From Takakia lepidozioides (lineage: Eukaryota > Streptophyta > Takakiopsida > Takakiales > Takakiaceae), in assembly GCA_030704615.1 (NCBI GenBank), contig CM060733.1, positions 70,494,001-70,558,000 of the forward strand: 64,000 nucleotides of DNA. The letters run 5' to 3'. The notes beneath the pieces were generated by a model. That model had not been told where the DNA came from and ran no database searches. It saw only the letters and a program-made list of their open reading frames with translations. This document shows positions 32,160 to 44,400 of the stretch, piece after piece. Positions within the stretch are counted from its first letter, which is position 1. Every line of letters starts with the position of its first letter. A program made the position numbers and the translations under genes.

Positions 32160-35100
32160 TCTCCTTTGGAATTACAATTGCAATGGAGCTTGAGGATGCC
32201 CTTTTCAAACTTCAAAATAACAAATCCCCGGGCATGGATGGAATCCCTGTTGAATTTTACAAAGCTCTTTGGTCTGAAATCTCTGACGATTTTACTGCTA
32301 TGGCAAATCACCTCTTTGATAGTGCAGCAATGCCCCCTTCGATGGCCCAGGGTATCATCACTCTTGTCTTTAAAAAAGGCGACAGGTCCAACATTTCTAA
32401 CTACCATCCAATTACCATTTTAAGTGTGGCTTACAAAATAGTTGCCAAAGCTTTGGCCCTCAGGTTGCATCCACTCCTGCCCTCCCTTAATCAGACTAGT
32501 TTCATAAAAGGCAGATATATCTTGGATAACCTTCTGCTAGCCCAGGAGCTACCCCACTTTGCCCACAAAACTAATCAGGCTATTGCTCTTTTACTTCTGG
32601 ACTTTGAGAAAGCCTTCGACCGAGTCGAATGGAGTTTTCTTTTGACAGCTCTATCAAAGATTGGTTTCCCTCAATCCTTCTGCCATTGGGTTAAAATTCT
32701 CCTATCTACCTCGTCCAGTAGGGTCCTAGTCAATGGGCATCTATCTGCCTCCTTTCCGCTTCAAAGATCTGTTCGTCAGGGCTGTCCTCTGGCTACTTTT
32801 CTTTTCCTCATCGTGGCAGATTCCTTGGGGTACATGTTGCAGAGTAATAGACAGATTGTTGGCCTTAGGATCACAAACTACATCACCCGGCAAGAAACCC
32901 AGGTTATAAACTCTATGTTTGTGCATAACACATTCTTAATGCTCCAGGCTAACCCTCAAAACTTGGACACAGCGGGGACTACCCTGAATACATTTTGTAC
33001 CGCTTCTGGCTTCAAGGTTAACTGGAATAAAACCTCTGCCCTGTTAGTGGGAGATCTGACAGCTTCAACCCTTGGAGACACTCCTATCTGGGGAGTCAAC
33101 CATGGCCTCAAGTGGCTTGGTTGGTGAGACAACTACCTTTTTGGGGTACATTTTTGGTATTGATCTCACAGATGCTCAAATTTTTAAACCGACTTTAACC
33201 AAGCTGAAGCTTAGACTCGCCGCGGTCTGGCGTCCAAATTCTTTCCAGATTCAGGAAATTAGAAGGCTCATCAGAAACTTTATTTGGGGTGCGGGAAGCT
33301 CTGCAAAATCGAAAAGGCCACAAGTGGTATGGAACCAAATCTGCAGTCCAAAAAAAAGGGGGGGACTAGGGCTCATAGATTCAGAAACCGAAATTATGGC
33401 CTTATTGGCCAAGTGGATCCCAAGATTTTTGGGTCCAGAGGGGGGCCTTTGGAAATTCCTAGTGTATGAAAACATAACCCTTTCTTCGCCTCTGAAACTC
33501 TCTACTTGGTTCCCCTCTCTTCGTAGGATCACTCATGGATTCAAACACAAATCAGTTGGTTCCACTCTATGGTCCAACATATGGCAGGCCTTGGGGAAAT
33601 TTAGGCAGTTTCTAATCAAGAAACCTACCACTTCATTCTATGAGGTTCTTCGTCAACACCTGTTCTTGAATACCAATACTTTATCACCCCAGCAGAAAAA
33701 TCAAGCAAAACGTTGGTCCGCCTGGACCGTCTAGGCATCAGTCAGATCAAATAACATATGGGAGAACAATGACTTCAAAATGGCGGAAACCTTGGCTCTG
33801 TCTGTTGGATCGACTAGGGTGGGCTGTTGCCATCCTCCATGACCGCCTTTCCGTTTTGTTTGTGGTTGACTCTAATCCTTCCCACCACTCTGGTTTCACC
33901 TTTGATATTGACACTGTCAAGTTAACCCTCTCTCTTCCTCACCCCTGTGCGTATATGCGGCTGGTCTTTACCTGGCAAACCCCTAGACCCCAAACTAGAC
34001 CTTCTTACCCCCCTAGTGCAATGGCTCGTAAGCAATACCTTTGTCTAGATCCTGGGGCGCCCTCTGGCAGAGCTGGGAGATTGACCCAATGGAATGGTCC
34101 TGGAAATTCAATTCGACCCCTGAGCCTTTCTTCAACTACACCACTGGGAAAGATTACAAGGCACTATCCAGCTTTCACTGCCTGAAGAAAAAATGGGAGG
34201 CCAGATGGGAGCATTATGGGTTTCAGAATGAGAACTGGTCAGCCATTTGGTGCTCTGTTTGGATTGTCTAGACCAGCAAAGATAGCAGCATTTCTTTGGC
34301 AAGTGGCCAATAGAGTGCTCAAAGTGGTGGAATGGCTTCAATTCCAGGCAGCTCTACTCTGTAACTACTGCGCTGCTGGTATCTTGGAACCCTTGGAGCA
34401 CTATCTCCTTTCCTGTCAAGCTCCAGCTAAAGTCCAGCCCTTAGTGAAAGTCTTCTACAGTTACTGGAATTCCAAATCCCTATCCCCGTTAGATCTTCTT
34501 ATCAACTATGATCAGGTCACTAACAAAGATCTATCACCTGTCCAGTTTTTGAGACCATCAAGAGCTCCACTCTTTGGCATGTATGGAAAGCCCGTTGCAA
34601 GAAAACATTCTCTAGAGAGACCTCCACCATCTCTGCACTGCTCTCTAATGTATTATATGATCTAGGGGTAGAGTCAAGAAAAGCTTGGTCTAAAACATGT
34701 ACAGATATCGAGCGGAACTCGAGGAACGTGGCTGCCATTCACTCTGCCTTCCAGGATTCTTGGGGCAAGCAAGGACTTATCTGCAACTCCCCAATGATGG
34801 ACACCTGTGTCTAGACCAAGCCCCCCCCCACCTGGCGGGATCACCGCATGGTCCTCCACAATGTCTCCTGAGTTCGAGCGGGACATCAACTAGAAACATT
34901 TGAAGCCCTCTAATACGGCCTCGAGGCTTCATTACAGATACTGTAGATTCTCTTTAGGGAAGGTTCTCAACAATCTTTGTGCCTGAACTTACTAGCCGTT
35001 TCCCACTGTGGCCATTGCTTCACTTGTTGTTCTCCTTCGTAGGCTCTTTTGGAGCTAGCCTGTAGTGGCTTCCTTCTTACACTGAAGGAAGCAAAAAAAC
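32160..35100 (+). mobile_element. Non-LTR (LINE) retrotransposon, 5'-truncated and dead
   Basis: A reverse transcriptase frame at 32183-33127 contains 'LQNNKSPGMDGIPVEFYKAL', 'IITLVFKKGDRSNISNYHPI', motif A 'LLLDFEKAFDRVEWSF' and motif B 'VRQGCPLATFLFLIV'. The catalytic [FY]ADD position reads 'MFVHNTFLML', so both acidic residues are gone. A frameshift near 33075-33125 leads to 'IRRLIRNFIWGAG', and a further frame holds the Cys-rich zf-RVT-like end 'RPAKIAAFLWQVANRVL' with 'LLCNYCAAGILEPLEHYLLS' (34280-34410). No endonuclease domain remains. The element probably ends at an A-run near 35098. 5' truncation with internal decay is the usual fate of such copies. Confidence 0.85.
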
Positions 35101-35369
35101 ACAATTTTAAGTCAATCTGGACTAAAGTTTGGTCCAGAAATAAGGAGAAATATCTGAATATGTATTTTTAAATCATTTAAATAAATTTAAATGGATCATT
35201 TTAAATATAAATGTAAATATATAAATAATTATTTGTCTATTAATATATAATATGAGCAATAAAAAAACATTATGTATAAACTTCAGGAGAAAAAGTAGTT
35301 TCTATTTGGCTCATAAAGCAAGTTCCACTCTTCACTCGACGTTTAGTAAGAGTTGAATGAGATTTTAAC
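35101..35369. other. AT-rich spacer between LINE and SINE
   Basis: Strongly AT-rich (35150-35270), no frames or repeats of note. Confidence 0.5.
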
Positions 35370-35580
35370 AGTCAGTAGCTCAGTTAGTGAAGTGCACTGA
35401 GTGCCACCCAGATGATTATGAGGTCAAATCTTGCTACTGACGGGTGTGGTATGTTCCTGGGTGGTGTCCCATTCCAATGCCACATGGCGGGGTTACTGTG
35501 AAAGAGGTTATACTATTAAGGGGGCCTGATGGATGATTGTCGCTCCCAGGTGTTTCCATTACATTAAAAAATAAATTAAA
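35370..35580 (+). mobile_element. tRNA-derived SINE
   Basis: The head 'gtcagtagctcagttagtga' matches an A-box-type pol III promoter (TAGCTCAGTT...). 'gaggtcaaatcttgc', about 45 bases downstream, matches a B box (GGTCAAATC). A tRNA-unrelated body follows, then an A-rich tail 'acattaaaaaataaattaaa' near 35562. The head cannot fold into a proper tRNA acceptor stem. A phrase 'cctgatggatgattg' is repeated just outside the tail near 35610. A target duplication was not identified. Confidence 0.6.
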
Positions 35581-35955
35581 ACGGGTGATAACTCGCTTCA
35601 TGATCCGCGGCCTGATGGATGATTGGAGCACCAGTTATATTCGTAACTGCGACTGAGCTTGTGAAGGCCGTGGTCATCCTCCTTGTCTGACTCGTGCTCT
35701 TCATAAAACTTTGTGAGCAACTCTAATAGTTTGCGGCCGTCTCGAAGTTTTGTATGTGTAAGCCGTCATTTTGTAATTGTCATTAGCATATCCTGAGCTA
35801 ACCCAGAGACAGCTATAACAATTACACCGACATGCTCCTCCCCAAGGTTTTCACCGAGAATAACTTCGTCAGGTAGACAGGCCACAATCCGGCCCTCAAC
35901 GATGACGTCCATCTCGTCATTGAGAAGATTGCACATCTGATTGAACCAAGTATCT
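35581..35955. other. Intergenic, nothing recognised
   Basis: Mixed-composition sequence; no gene-like frame supported. Confidence 0.4.
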
Positions 35956-36434
35956 CTACCGAATATATGATGTGAGCCTTTCTGACCCTCGGCACGCTTC
36001 TTTTTTTATTGTATCTTGCGAAACTTTTGTTCCTGCACCTTCAATACCATCGGCAGTGTCCTTTTGTATTTGTATCCTCCACAACATTTGTGCTCGCTCC
36101 ACCATCGGACCTAGACACCTCACTCTCCATTCGCACACGTTTCTCAACTTGACTAACTTTCCAAACAACGGGTGTCCCCAGGGCTTCTCCAAGAGTCTCC
36201 AAGAGTTTCCACGTCTGGATGTGAATACGGCAAGCTAATGGACTCCATTCCATGTATCACGATTTTCAAGATGACGCTCACTAAACTACTAGAGAGACGC
36301 CTGCCATGACAAAATCCCTCTCCCAACGTATTCGGACAGGTAGCCTCAACAACAACCTTAGGAGCTGCTGAGCCGCCGAGGTGGAGTAGACTCGCGACTT
36401 CTCCGACTGACAGCTCTTTTATGGAGGAAACCAT
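35956..36434 (-). pseudogene. Unrecognised minus-strand coding remnant
   Basis: A frame from 36434 reads 'MVSSIKELSVGEVASLLHLG' through 'PKVVVEATCPNTLGEG' to 'LPYSHPDVETLGDSW', and overlaps two other minus frames with plausible wording ('LETLGEALGTPVVWKVSQVE', 'SRSDGGASTNVVEDTNTK'). Frame changes near 36250 and 36190 would join them. I do not recognise the family. It sits immediately 3' (minus sense) of the palindrome array 36442-36897, the same relation as exon to intron at 55-58 kb. Confidence 0.35.
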
Positions 36435-36441
36435 CTTCGAC

Positions 36442-36897
36442 CATGGGAGATCTCCCGTGCTATACTGCTATGACTATCCAGACAAATTCGTTTGAACTAC
36501 AGGAAGAGAATCTGCCGCGTGACGGGAGACCTCCCGTGCAATGGACGGCACCTAAAAGTCTAACCTGATCCTGACATCCTGATTTCCCAATACATGAATT
36601 GTAAGACTTGTCTCTCCATAAGTTGACGGGAGACCTCCCGTTCCCTTGGCAAAGACCCTAAGCCCACGTTGCCTTCAAACACCAGGAAGGAGCCCAGAAA
36701 GAATTGCAGATGCCGGAAACAAATGCAAAAAAAATGACGAAGTCTGATCAAGATGACGGGAGATCTCCCGTTCTCTTCGCCTCAACCATTACACTAGCAT
36801 GCACTGACGATTGGGCCCAGGATGATTAAATAGAATACCGAATATAAATGCAAACTAAAAGTGGGGACAATGCTAAGGATGACGGGAGATCTCTCGT
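36442..36897. repeat. Array of five spaced palindromes 'acgggagatctcccgt'
   Basis: Copies lie at about 36443-36458, 36522-36537, 36626-36641, 36756-36771 and 36882-36897. The copy at 36756 is a perfect 16-bp palindrome; the others vary in one or two central or outer bases. Spacing is 80-130 bp. Flanks are weakly repeated ('gggcccagg', 'aaatgcaaa'), so this is a diverged tandem array of roughly 126-bp units. Confidence 0.75.
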
Positions 36898-37370
36898 TCT
36901 ATTGTCTCTTCAACACTAAAACTGAATCGAAAAATAAACCAGGTATGGGCCCAGGGCGAATCACATCTACAGAATACAATGACACAACAACAACGTTCAA
37001 TTCCAAAACTTGACAATCCTTCTTGACTCCATGAAGGCATGAGGCGGAGGTGTCTGAGGTGTTTTATTATACAAGCCAGAGCAGTAAAACAGTGCCATGT
37101 AAACTGGAAGCAAGAGCATATTCTGGTCTGGAAACAAGAGTTCTAGCACCACAACAGTGTAGCAAAAAATAAACCAGAGTCTTTAATAGAAATTTTGTGT
37201 TCTATAAAAGCTCATCTAATGAACATGTGCTTCAACAAAAGGAGGGTTGGAAGCAAAGACAAGAAGATCAAAGTAGGGAAGCAGAATTGAAACAGCTCCC
37301 TGAAGAAACAGCTAGTGTCGATGCCTCATCAAGTTTTCTGGTTTTCATCAAATTCAAGCTTGATGAATCA
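36898..37370. other. Intergenic, no gene recognised
   Basis: Unique sequence, no supported frame. A-rich segments at 37160-37260. Confidence 0.4.
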
Positions 37371-38260
37371 TATTAAGTGAGGGCCCTCACCTGGTCCCAT
37401 CACATGCAATCAAAAAATATTTAAGTTAGTGAAGATGTGGAACCCCAGGTGAATATCAGGCCTCACGCTTGTTATTGCTGTATAATATGCATTCTAAAGC
37501 ATGAAGAGATAAAAAACAAAGTAGAGATAGACCACAACCTTAATGGTTTGTGGAAGAGGACTCGACATAGCTCCAAGTACTCGGCAATCGACAAAACAAA
37601 CAATCAAAGGTTTGCTGATTTCTAGGAGCATTTTATCATGTGAAGAGACTCTCTAAAAGTTTAAGAGCGGCGCTGAATCATAATGATCAATGAAGGGATT
37701 GACAAACAATCGCAGCATAGGGTAGATTGCCCGCCAAGGGAAGAGACAACCTCATTGAGGGAATTGAAGCTCTGCCGCCATTGCGCACCCCAAGGGCGAT
37801 AGAAAAGTACTAGAATCTTGCAGGCTGTCATAAAGCGTCTCCATAGCCATCAAATTCTTAAGATTCGTGCTAAATGAGCCCTCTGACACCATCACTGAGC
37901 TCCAACAAAATGAAAACGCACGAGTATTGTGCAGATTTTTAGGGTAGGAGAAGTGATAGGTTAAACCTTCGCGATTTCATCCAAATCAGATGAAAATAGG
38001 TAATAAAATGTAAAAACTTCCCTGTTTTCATCATGATGTCATCCAGTAGGGAGGGCATCCAAAATAGAATCTGGCATCCATTAGGGCTAGTTTCTCATGA
38101 CCATAATCATCCAAAGAACCCAGGTGACAGAAATTAACCTATAATGGAATTCATCCATTTTTTAAATTACATCCAGTATGGATGAAATTAGAATAAGGTT
38201 AATTAGGGTTTAGACAAAATATCATTGGTCCTAACCTTCTTGGGTTTTGGAAAAAATACA
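37371..38260. repeat. Leader of the second hairpin-rich element
   Basis: 37375-37465 is the inverted match of 13225-13320 ('cacctggtcccatcaca', 'gtggaaccccaggtgaat'). 38020-38190 carries the 'catccagtatggatgaaatt' words, and 38195-38215 the 'ggttaattagggtt' phrase of 12655. It therefore belongs to the same family as 12050-15880, with different module orientation. No gene is supported. Confidence 0.5.
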
Positions 38261-38760
38261 AGCAGAGTCCTTGTATAGAGGGACAGAGGGACAGAGGGAT
38301 CCCACCAGCAGAGGGAGAGAGAGGGAGAGATGAGAGAACAAAAATAAAAAAGAATGTGGGGGGGGAGTGACTGAGCAGCAGCTGCTCCAGTCACCCCCCC
38401 ACCGTTCCCCCCCCCCTCAACAGTCCCTCTCTCTCCACATCCTGATGGGACAGAGGGAGAGAGAGGGAGAGAGGGCGAGGGAGGCAGAGAGAAGGAGAGA
38501 TGAGGGAAAAGAGGGTTGTTGTTGCTCAGTCACTTCCCCCCCCCCCCCCACCTTTTTGGTTTTTTCTTTTTGGAATGGTGGGGGGTGCTGAGAGCAGCTT
38601 GCTGCTGCTGCTCTTAGCGCACCCCCCCCTCCTTATCTTTTTTTGTTTATCAGCAGAGAGAGGAAGGGGGAGAAGGAGAAGGAGATAAAGATAGAGGGAG
38701 AGGGAGAGAGGGGAAGGGGGAGAGTCGGGCCTTGTTTGTTTTTGGCGTATGAAATCACAC
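38261..38760. repeat. Simple-sequence and hairpin block of element 2
   Basis: GA-rich tracts, poly-G, 'gtgactgagcagcagctgct' hairpin, poly-C, GA-rich tract, 'tgttgctcagtcactt', poly-C, then a third hairpin 'gagagcagcttgctgctgct'. Same modules as 14640-14930. Confidence 0.75.
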
Positions 38761-38797
38761 GGTAGTAGTGTTGTGGGCGCAGGGATAAGCTCGGAGT

Positions 38798-39219
38798 ATG
38801 GCAAAGGACAAGGAGAAGGGGCCGCCGATGGACACGGAGAAGGCGCCGGCGAAGGACCAGAAATCGCCTGCCGCTAAGGTAGGGAAGCCTGACAACACTC
38901 CAGTCATGGAAGGCCGTGTGACACAGTCCACTTTGACCAAACTCACCAGCCCTATAGGCAGCATGTGAGAGGACCGAGCCATAAGGCCGTCGAGGCCTCC
39001 ACGCCCTTGAAGGAGGCTGGGGATGAGCCTCTTGCGGGTGGTGCACCCAATGTTCAGGCTGGGACGCCATCCCACGGGCTGATGGAGGGCCCTGACACTT
39101 ACGCGGGGAAGCGCATTCTCAGATCTGGGCAAAGGTATGGGAAACTTGAGCTTACCCCCACCACCAATGCCTTTTCCCCTTCTTCTGCAGCTAAGATGTC
39201 GCACACCTCACTTCGGTAA
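38798..39219 (+). pseudogene. Small Lys/Pro-rich element protein ('GKRI' family), copy 2
   Basis: An ATG at 38798 encodes 56 residues beginning 'MAKDKEKGPPMDTEKAPAKD' and containing 'GRVTQSTLTKLTSPIGS', which aligns with 'ARVTQVGISRFISPVDS' in copy 1. It ends at a TGA (38966-38968). The adjoining frame continues with 'DTYAGKRILRSGQRYGKLEL' (about 39090), matching 'MYLGKRIAHSGARYGQLL' of copy 1. Both copies thus break at the same junction, which could be an intron, a programmed shift or shared damage. Family and function unknown; Lys/Pro-rich N-terminus suggests nucleic-acid contact. Confidence 0.5.
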
Positions 39220-39687
39220 GCTCCCCTTCACGTCATAGTTACTCACTTTGATGCGTGCGCCTAACTCCCAAACTGGCCGCCGGGCCAACTCGGAGCTTTG
39301 GCTGCTCACCGGGACATAACGGTCCCCTTTTGCTCCTCCACAAGACCCTCGCTCACTTTGGGCCTAGTGGAAATTCCCTTTGGTTGTTGGTAGTCCGGAA
39401 CAGCTCCCCACACCTTGGTCGCTTTCCGGCTTGCACGCTTACTCACTAGTTTTTGGTCCACCAATAGGCTTGCACCGTTCTCAGGGTTACTACTCCCTAT
39501 ATATACTTATGTGACCAAAAACAATGACCCAAGACTCCCCACGACTGCCACCACAAGGTCTCCGCCCCATGGTGAGCCAAACCACTAAGACCCACTAAGC
39601 TACCACCACCCCTCATGGAACCACCCCCACCGCAACCCGGTGTGCGGGGCTCCACCTAGTGAGCGCCTTCGCCTCCTTGAGTGCCTT
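39220..39687. other. Possible 3' region or LTR of element 2
   Basis: No gene. Contains 'ccctatatatactt' near 39488, a TATA-like word in LTR-like sequence context; not provable from one copy. Confidence 0.3.
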
Positions 39688-40586
39688 GGGCACTCAAGGG
39701 TGCTTCAGCCCCCGTACCTACTGTTGCCACTGCCCCCACCACAGGGGCAGCCCCTCTTGTGTCCCGACCCCCTGCCCTCAAGGCAAAGGGCCGCGACACA
39801 CACCCCTACCAACAGGGAGTCGATGTCCTCATCGACTTGTCCATTTTGTAGAAACTAACATCCAGTGTGGCATCCCACATCAAGGAGTTTGTTTCCGTAC
39901 CATGGCGTCCCATGACAAAGAACCAAACCCCCATTGACTCTAATCTCCACTAGCTAGTTCGGCCGACTTCCTCCAAGTCCCGGCCAAGGGTGGAGCCTCT
40001 CCAGCTCCACCCAGTGCACTCTTCTAGGCCCACTTCAAGGCCAAGGAACGATCCTCCCCGAGGATCGAATCGCCTTACTGCAACAACATTGCTTGCGATC
40101 GCTCATGATGCCGCTTTTTGGCGTCACCTTGAGCAAGGGTTCACCTTGAACCCTTTTTGACTAGGAAGATAACCTTGAACCAACCGTGCGCCCCAATCAC
40201 TACAATTGGGTCTGCCTTGGAATGTTGGCCTGAGGTATGGGAACACGCCGAAGCCGTACTACGACTTCGTCCCGAGGTTACATGATTATATTACATGAAC
40301 AGAAACACGTAGCTTCCACGTTAGCCCGCAGTACAAGACAACCCCCTCAGTAGCGCAGTTATAGTACGTGCACACGCCAGGTGCGCACTAGCACGTGAAC
40401 TCCCAAAGAAGGCGCAAGTTTCCTTGCCCCTTGGATGGGAGTCACCCGATTTCGGCACCGCGCAAACACACGATTTGTCGCGGCCCTTTGCCTTGAGGGC
40501 AGGGGGTCGGGACACAAAAGGGGCTGCCCCTGTGGTGGGGGTAGTGGCAATAATAGGTACGGGGGCTGAAGCACCCTTGAGTGCCC
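39688..40586. repeat. 111-bp inverted repeat with a 677-bp spacer
   Basis: 39688-39798 and the reverse complement of 40476-40586 are both 111 bp and differ at about four positions. They include 'ggtgcttcagcccccgtacc' and 'cgaccccctgccctcaaggc'. The spacer has no recognised gene. A transcript through it could form a long hairpin. Confidence 0.85.
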
Positions 40587-40689
40587 TGTCGAGCGGCTTT
40601 TACTCACCCATCCCTTCGCTATCCGAGGTGGAAACTCCAAGATAGAAGAGTTGGATATCTCTAAGCACTCAGCCTGCTCAGAACAATCA

Positions 40690-41434
40690 GTCATGACCTG
40701 CAGCTAGTGAATCATGGTTGTGCTTCCTATTTGTATTCCTTCTTGCCTTCATGTTATCAATTTACCTTACCGTGTATACTGAAGCATCAGATTGCATCAG
40801 TATCTATTAAGTTCCAGTTAATCATGCATTCATTCCACAGCTTCACTCATGTCACTCTACACAGTGTGTTTGTATCGAATAAGTATCAGATTATGATTTA
40901 TCATGTATCAGGCCAATGCCATGGTGACTCTAATCTGCCCTACCGTATCACTACAGCTCTGCAGGTAATCAGCATCTACTGTTCATCTTTCTCCTTCTTG
41001 CTCCCCGCCTGATCTCCTCTCATGCATGACCCAGAAGCGCTCCCCGTGAAGTGTCATTCTTTCCATTGTCGCTCTCCTTATCTGCCCGCAAGCTGTTCTA
41101 ACCACCTAACTAATTAACCGTCATCGCTGAAGTAACACGTTCCTTCTGCAGATGTCGTTCCCTCACAGTCGTTCCCTGTCAATGATAACTGTTCCCCATG
41201 TATTGTGACAGGCTGTGTCAAGCTGTGCGAGCTGTGACTGGCTGTGTAAGGCTGTGTCGGCTGTGACTGGCTAGGCTGTGTCGGGCTGTGACGGGCTGTG
41301 TAAAGCTGTGTCGGGCCCCCCTAAAGCCTGCTGCTGCCACCCCTAAGGCTCCTGTTGGTCTCAGTCTACGCAAAAATTAAGGGTACCCCACAGAACCCGT
41401 AAAAGCGTCTAAGTCCCAAGCAGCCCTCTAACAT
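40690..41434 (-). mobile_element. LTR of the minus-strand LTR element (3' LTR)
   Basis: On the minus strand a purine tract 'gagagggggaggggtaaa' is followed at 41434 by 'TGTTAGAGGGCTGCTTGGGA', the classic polypurine tract and TG start of a 3' LTR. The segment holds many 'cacagcc' words and matches 18640-19503. The other end near 40690 is estimated from where the similarity fades. Confidence 0.6.
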
Positions 41435-41485
41435 TTACCCCTCCCCCTCTCAAAAAGCCGTGTCCTCACGGTTTACTGTTTGGGA

Positions 41486-44400
41486 TTAGCAAACCTTTGT
41501 GAGCGAGCACCCTTCGACGGTGAGAGTCTCGTGAAGGACTCCGTGTGCGAGCCCGAATCCTGTCACTGGTTGACGGAGAGATGATTGAGCACTACCTGGA
41601 AATGTCTGACCCTCCTTTGGCTGATAACGAGGTAACCTCTCAGGCATAGGAGATCCCCGTCGTTTCTTCTCTGCCATCTGAATTGCATAGTCCTCTGCCA
41701 TGTCAAAAGAGTCCGCTGAAGAAACAGTAGTATCAGAATCCTCGTCTCCCCTTAGGTGTTTTAAACGGCCGAACTTTAAGTGGAATCCTGTGTGCATACA
41801 ATGTTGTCCAACCATATCTGGAAGTTTAAATTGTACAACTTGTTGTAAGCGCTGGCACGCAAAATTAGTGAACGTCCTGAACTCCTTATGTATAGGTAAG
41901 AGGTGTGCCAATGACTTGGGAACAGTGCAAGTATTTCCATGCCTCATGTCCTTAAAGAAAATATCCTCAGGGCCGAATTTCTGTGTTGTCAAATTGTTCC
42001 AAGCCGAATGAAACCATGAACGAAGTTGGGAATCCTTCTGCATCATAACTTTTGCATCATATAGGTACATATGAGGTGGCACTGAAGGTAAGACCCAATG
42101 ATCCCCACTGGAATAACTCAGAAATTGCGATTGCATCCTCTGCTGCTCAATGTGATAACGTGCCAGAAAACAAGCAGCATAGTATAATCCACAGCCCATG
42201 ACAATACTTGATACCTCCTTGGTTTGGTATAAATGTACCCATGTACAACTTGGAAGGCAATTAATTCCTTCAACATGGTACCTGCTTCAGACCAGTACCT
42301 CGCAAAGTGATGATCCTCAATGGGTCGATTGTTCGGAAGAACCTTAGTCCTAGTGCCACTGGCAGCCAAATGCGCATGATCTGGTAGTAATGAGCCAACG
42401 ACTGTGGCGGACTAAATTCCTTCCAAGCCAAATCCAACACAATGGGAATTTGGTTGAAGGGCATAATCATAGCCCGACTGTACTCGTGCAGCAGGAGTCT
42501 TAGGTGGGTTAAAAGCAGCATCCCCCCATACCTCAGGCTGTGGTGTGGCTGTAGTAACAACAGGGTCAGCTACCTGCACAGTCACTTGTTGTGGTATTGG
42601 GTACCACTGGCCCTTCTACCACTGGCATCTCCTGCACCCCTTGCGAAGAAGACTGAAAAATTAGAGTTCTGGCCTGTAAATAAGTAGCCATCAGCTGCTC
42701 CTCAGGTACAAAGACTCTCTTGTCAATATTTGAACTCAGGTCATCCACCTGAGTCTGCAGGCCTTCTACATCCTCCTGTAGCTCCGCTATCCTACTATAG
42801 ACATTGTCTATAGTAGTTGTGGCAATGTTCTGCACCTGCAGTCTGAGCTCATTCATCTCGCCCTGGGTGAGCTTCCGTGGTGCTTTGCCTTCCACCGGCC
42901 CTTGTGCTAACCAGACCTGCATAAGGTGGTTATCCACCAAGTCGTGTGTGGCACCCCTGAGAGTCTGCTCCTCTGTGAGCCTGTACACATCTAACTGCTG
43001 TAAAGCCTCCATGCGCTTTGCATGAGGTTCAACCAAACTCGCATAGGCAGCAGCCAGATTATTGGCTTCCTTCCAAGCCTTGTTAGCCACAGAGAGTTCA
43101 TTTCTATTTACCATGACTGTTTGTTGCAACTCCAGGATGTACCTCTCTTGGTCAGCCTCAACCTGTCTGTATTGCTTGAAAGTATTCTCATTGCGACAGA
43201 TTGTATTCTTCATATCAACAATGAGTTCCCTGCTCGATTATCTTGCCTCTGCCTTCATACATCTCTCCCCTTGTCTGTTAACTTCTAATGCAGTTTGCTC
43301 AAGAGTAGTTGTGAGTGTAGCACATTGTATGGTCATCCTCTCATGTACTGCCTGCAACTCTGTATGTAGTGCATTCACTTCTTGCAACTTGCCCTCATGC
43401 TTCACCTGCATTTGGTATAACTGTTGCTTATGTGCTTCATGCAACTGGTCCTGCTCGAGGCCTGCTTCAATCAATGTCCCTTGGCCAACTGCAAAGCAGC
43501 CTTTGTGTCCTCTAACTCTTGCTGTAACTTGAGATTGACCTCCTCATCTACCTTGTTAGCACACTCAGTGGCAAGTCGAGCCTCAAACTCCTTCCTGAGT
43601 TCCTCCCTCAAAGCTGCCAATTGGGTAGATGGAACATGGGATTTCACATAAGTGCCCAACAAATTAAGTGTTCTGCTTATGGAACTCATAAGCATGGCCT
43701 GCTGAGGGTCATCATGTGAGCTTGCTGCTGTTCTTCCTGATCCTTGACAGTGTGATGCCTCACCAACCATTCAGGCCATTGCCCCACCAGATTTCTTCCT
43801 GAACCACCTCATCCGCCACAGGTGCTGCAGTGTCTTGATATTCTACCCCTGGTACCTCCGTCACAGGTGTGGGTATTACATGCACAGCAGGGTTTTCCCT
43901 GGACAACCGCTGCACCTCTGGAATCACTGATTCCCTTACCAAGCCAGAGTTTTCCCCTTCTCAATTTCGGCCACGACCTGCTCTGTAGTGGGAATGTCCA
44001 ACCTTTCTCCTTCCAGAGCAATTGGGGGTGATGTCACAGCATGTACTAACTGTGGAACCTAAAACAACTGAGTCAATTGGTTGTGGTGGCTGTGGTATCG
44101 AAGTGACTTCCTCTTCCCTTTCCGAAGGCTGTGCTTCCAATAATAACAGCTCTCTGTGCTGCTGTGCCCCATCTTGCACAAGAGCTTGGGAAACATTATC
44201 GTGCGGTTTCCGTGAAGCCAGTGGATCCGCCACTACAGTCATACCCCGCCTCTGTCTCTTAGACTGGTGTTGCCCTGCCAGTCCACCCTCACTGTGTGAA
44301 GAGCCCTGCTCTTCAATTGCAGTGGTTTCTGCCTCAAACACTCCCATCTCCTTACGTTCCCGAGTATCAAGTATGCAAGAATCAAGAATTATTTGGGCAA

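Noticed and set aside
35370-35445. Functional tRNA gene
   Set aside because: A and B boxes are present but the ends do not pair into an acceptor stem, and a SINE body with A-rich tail follows.
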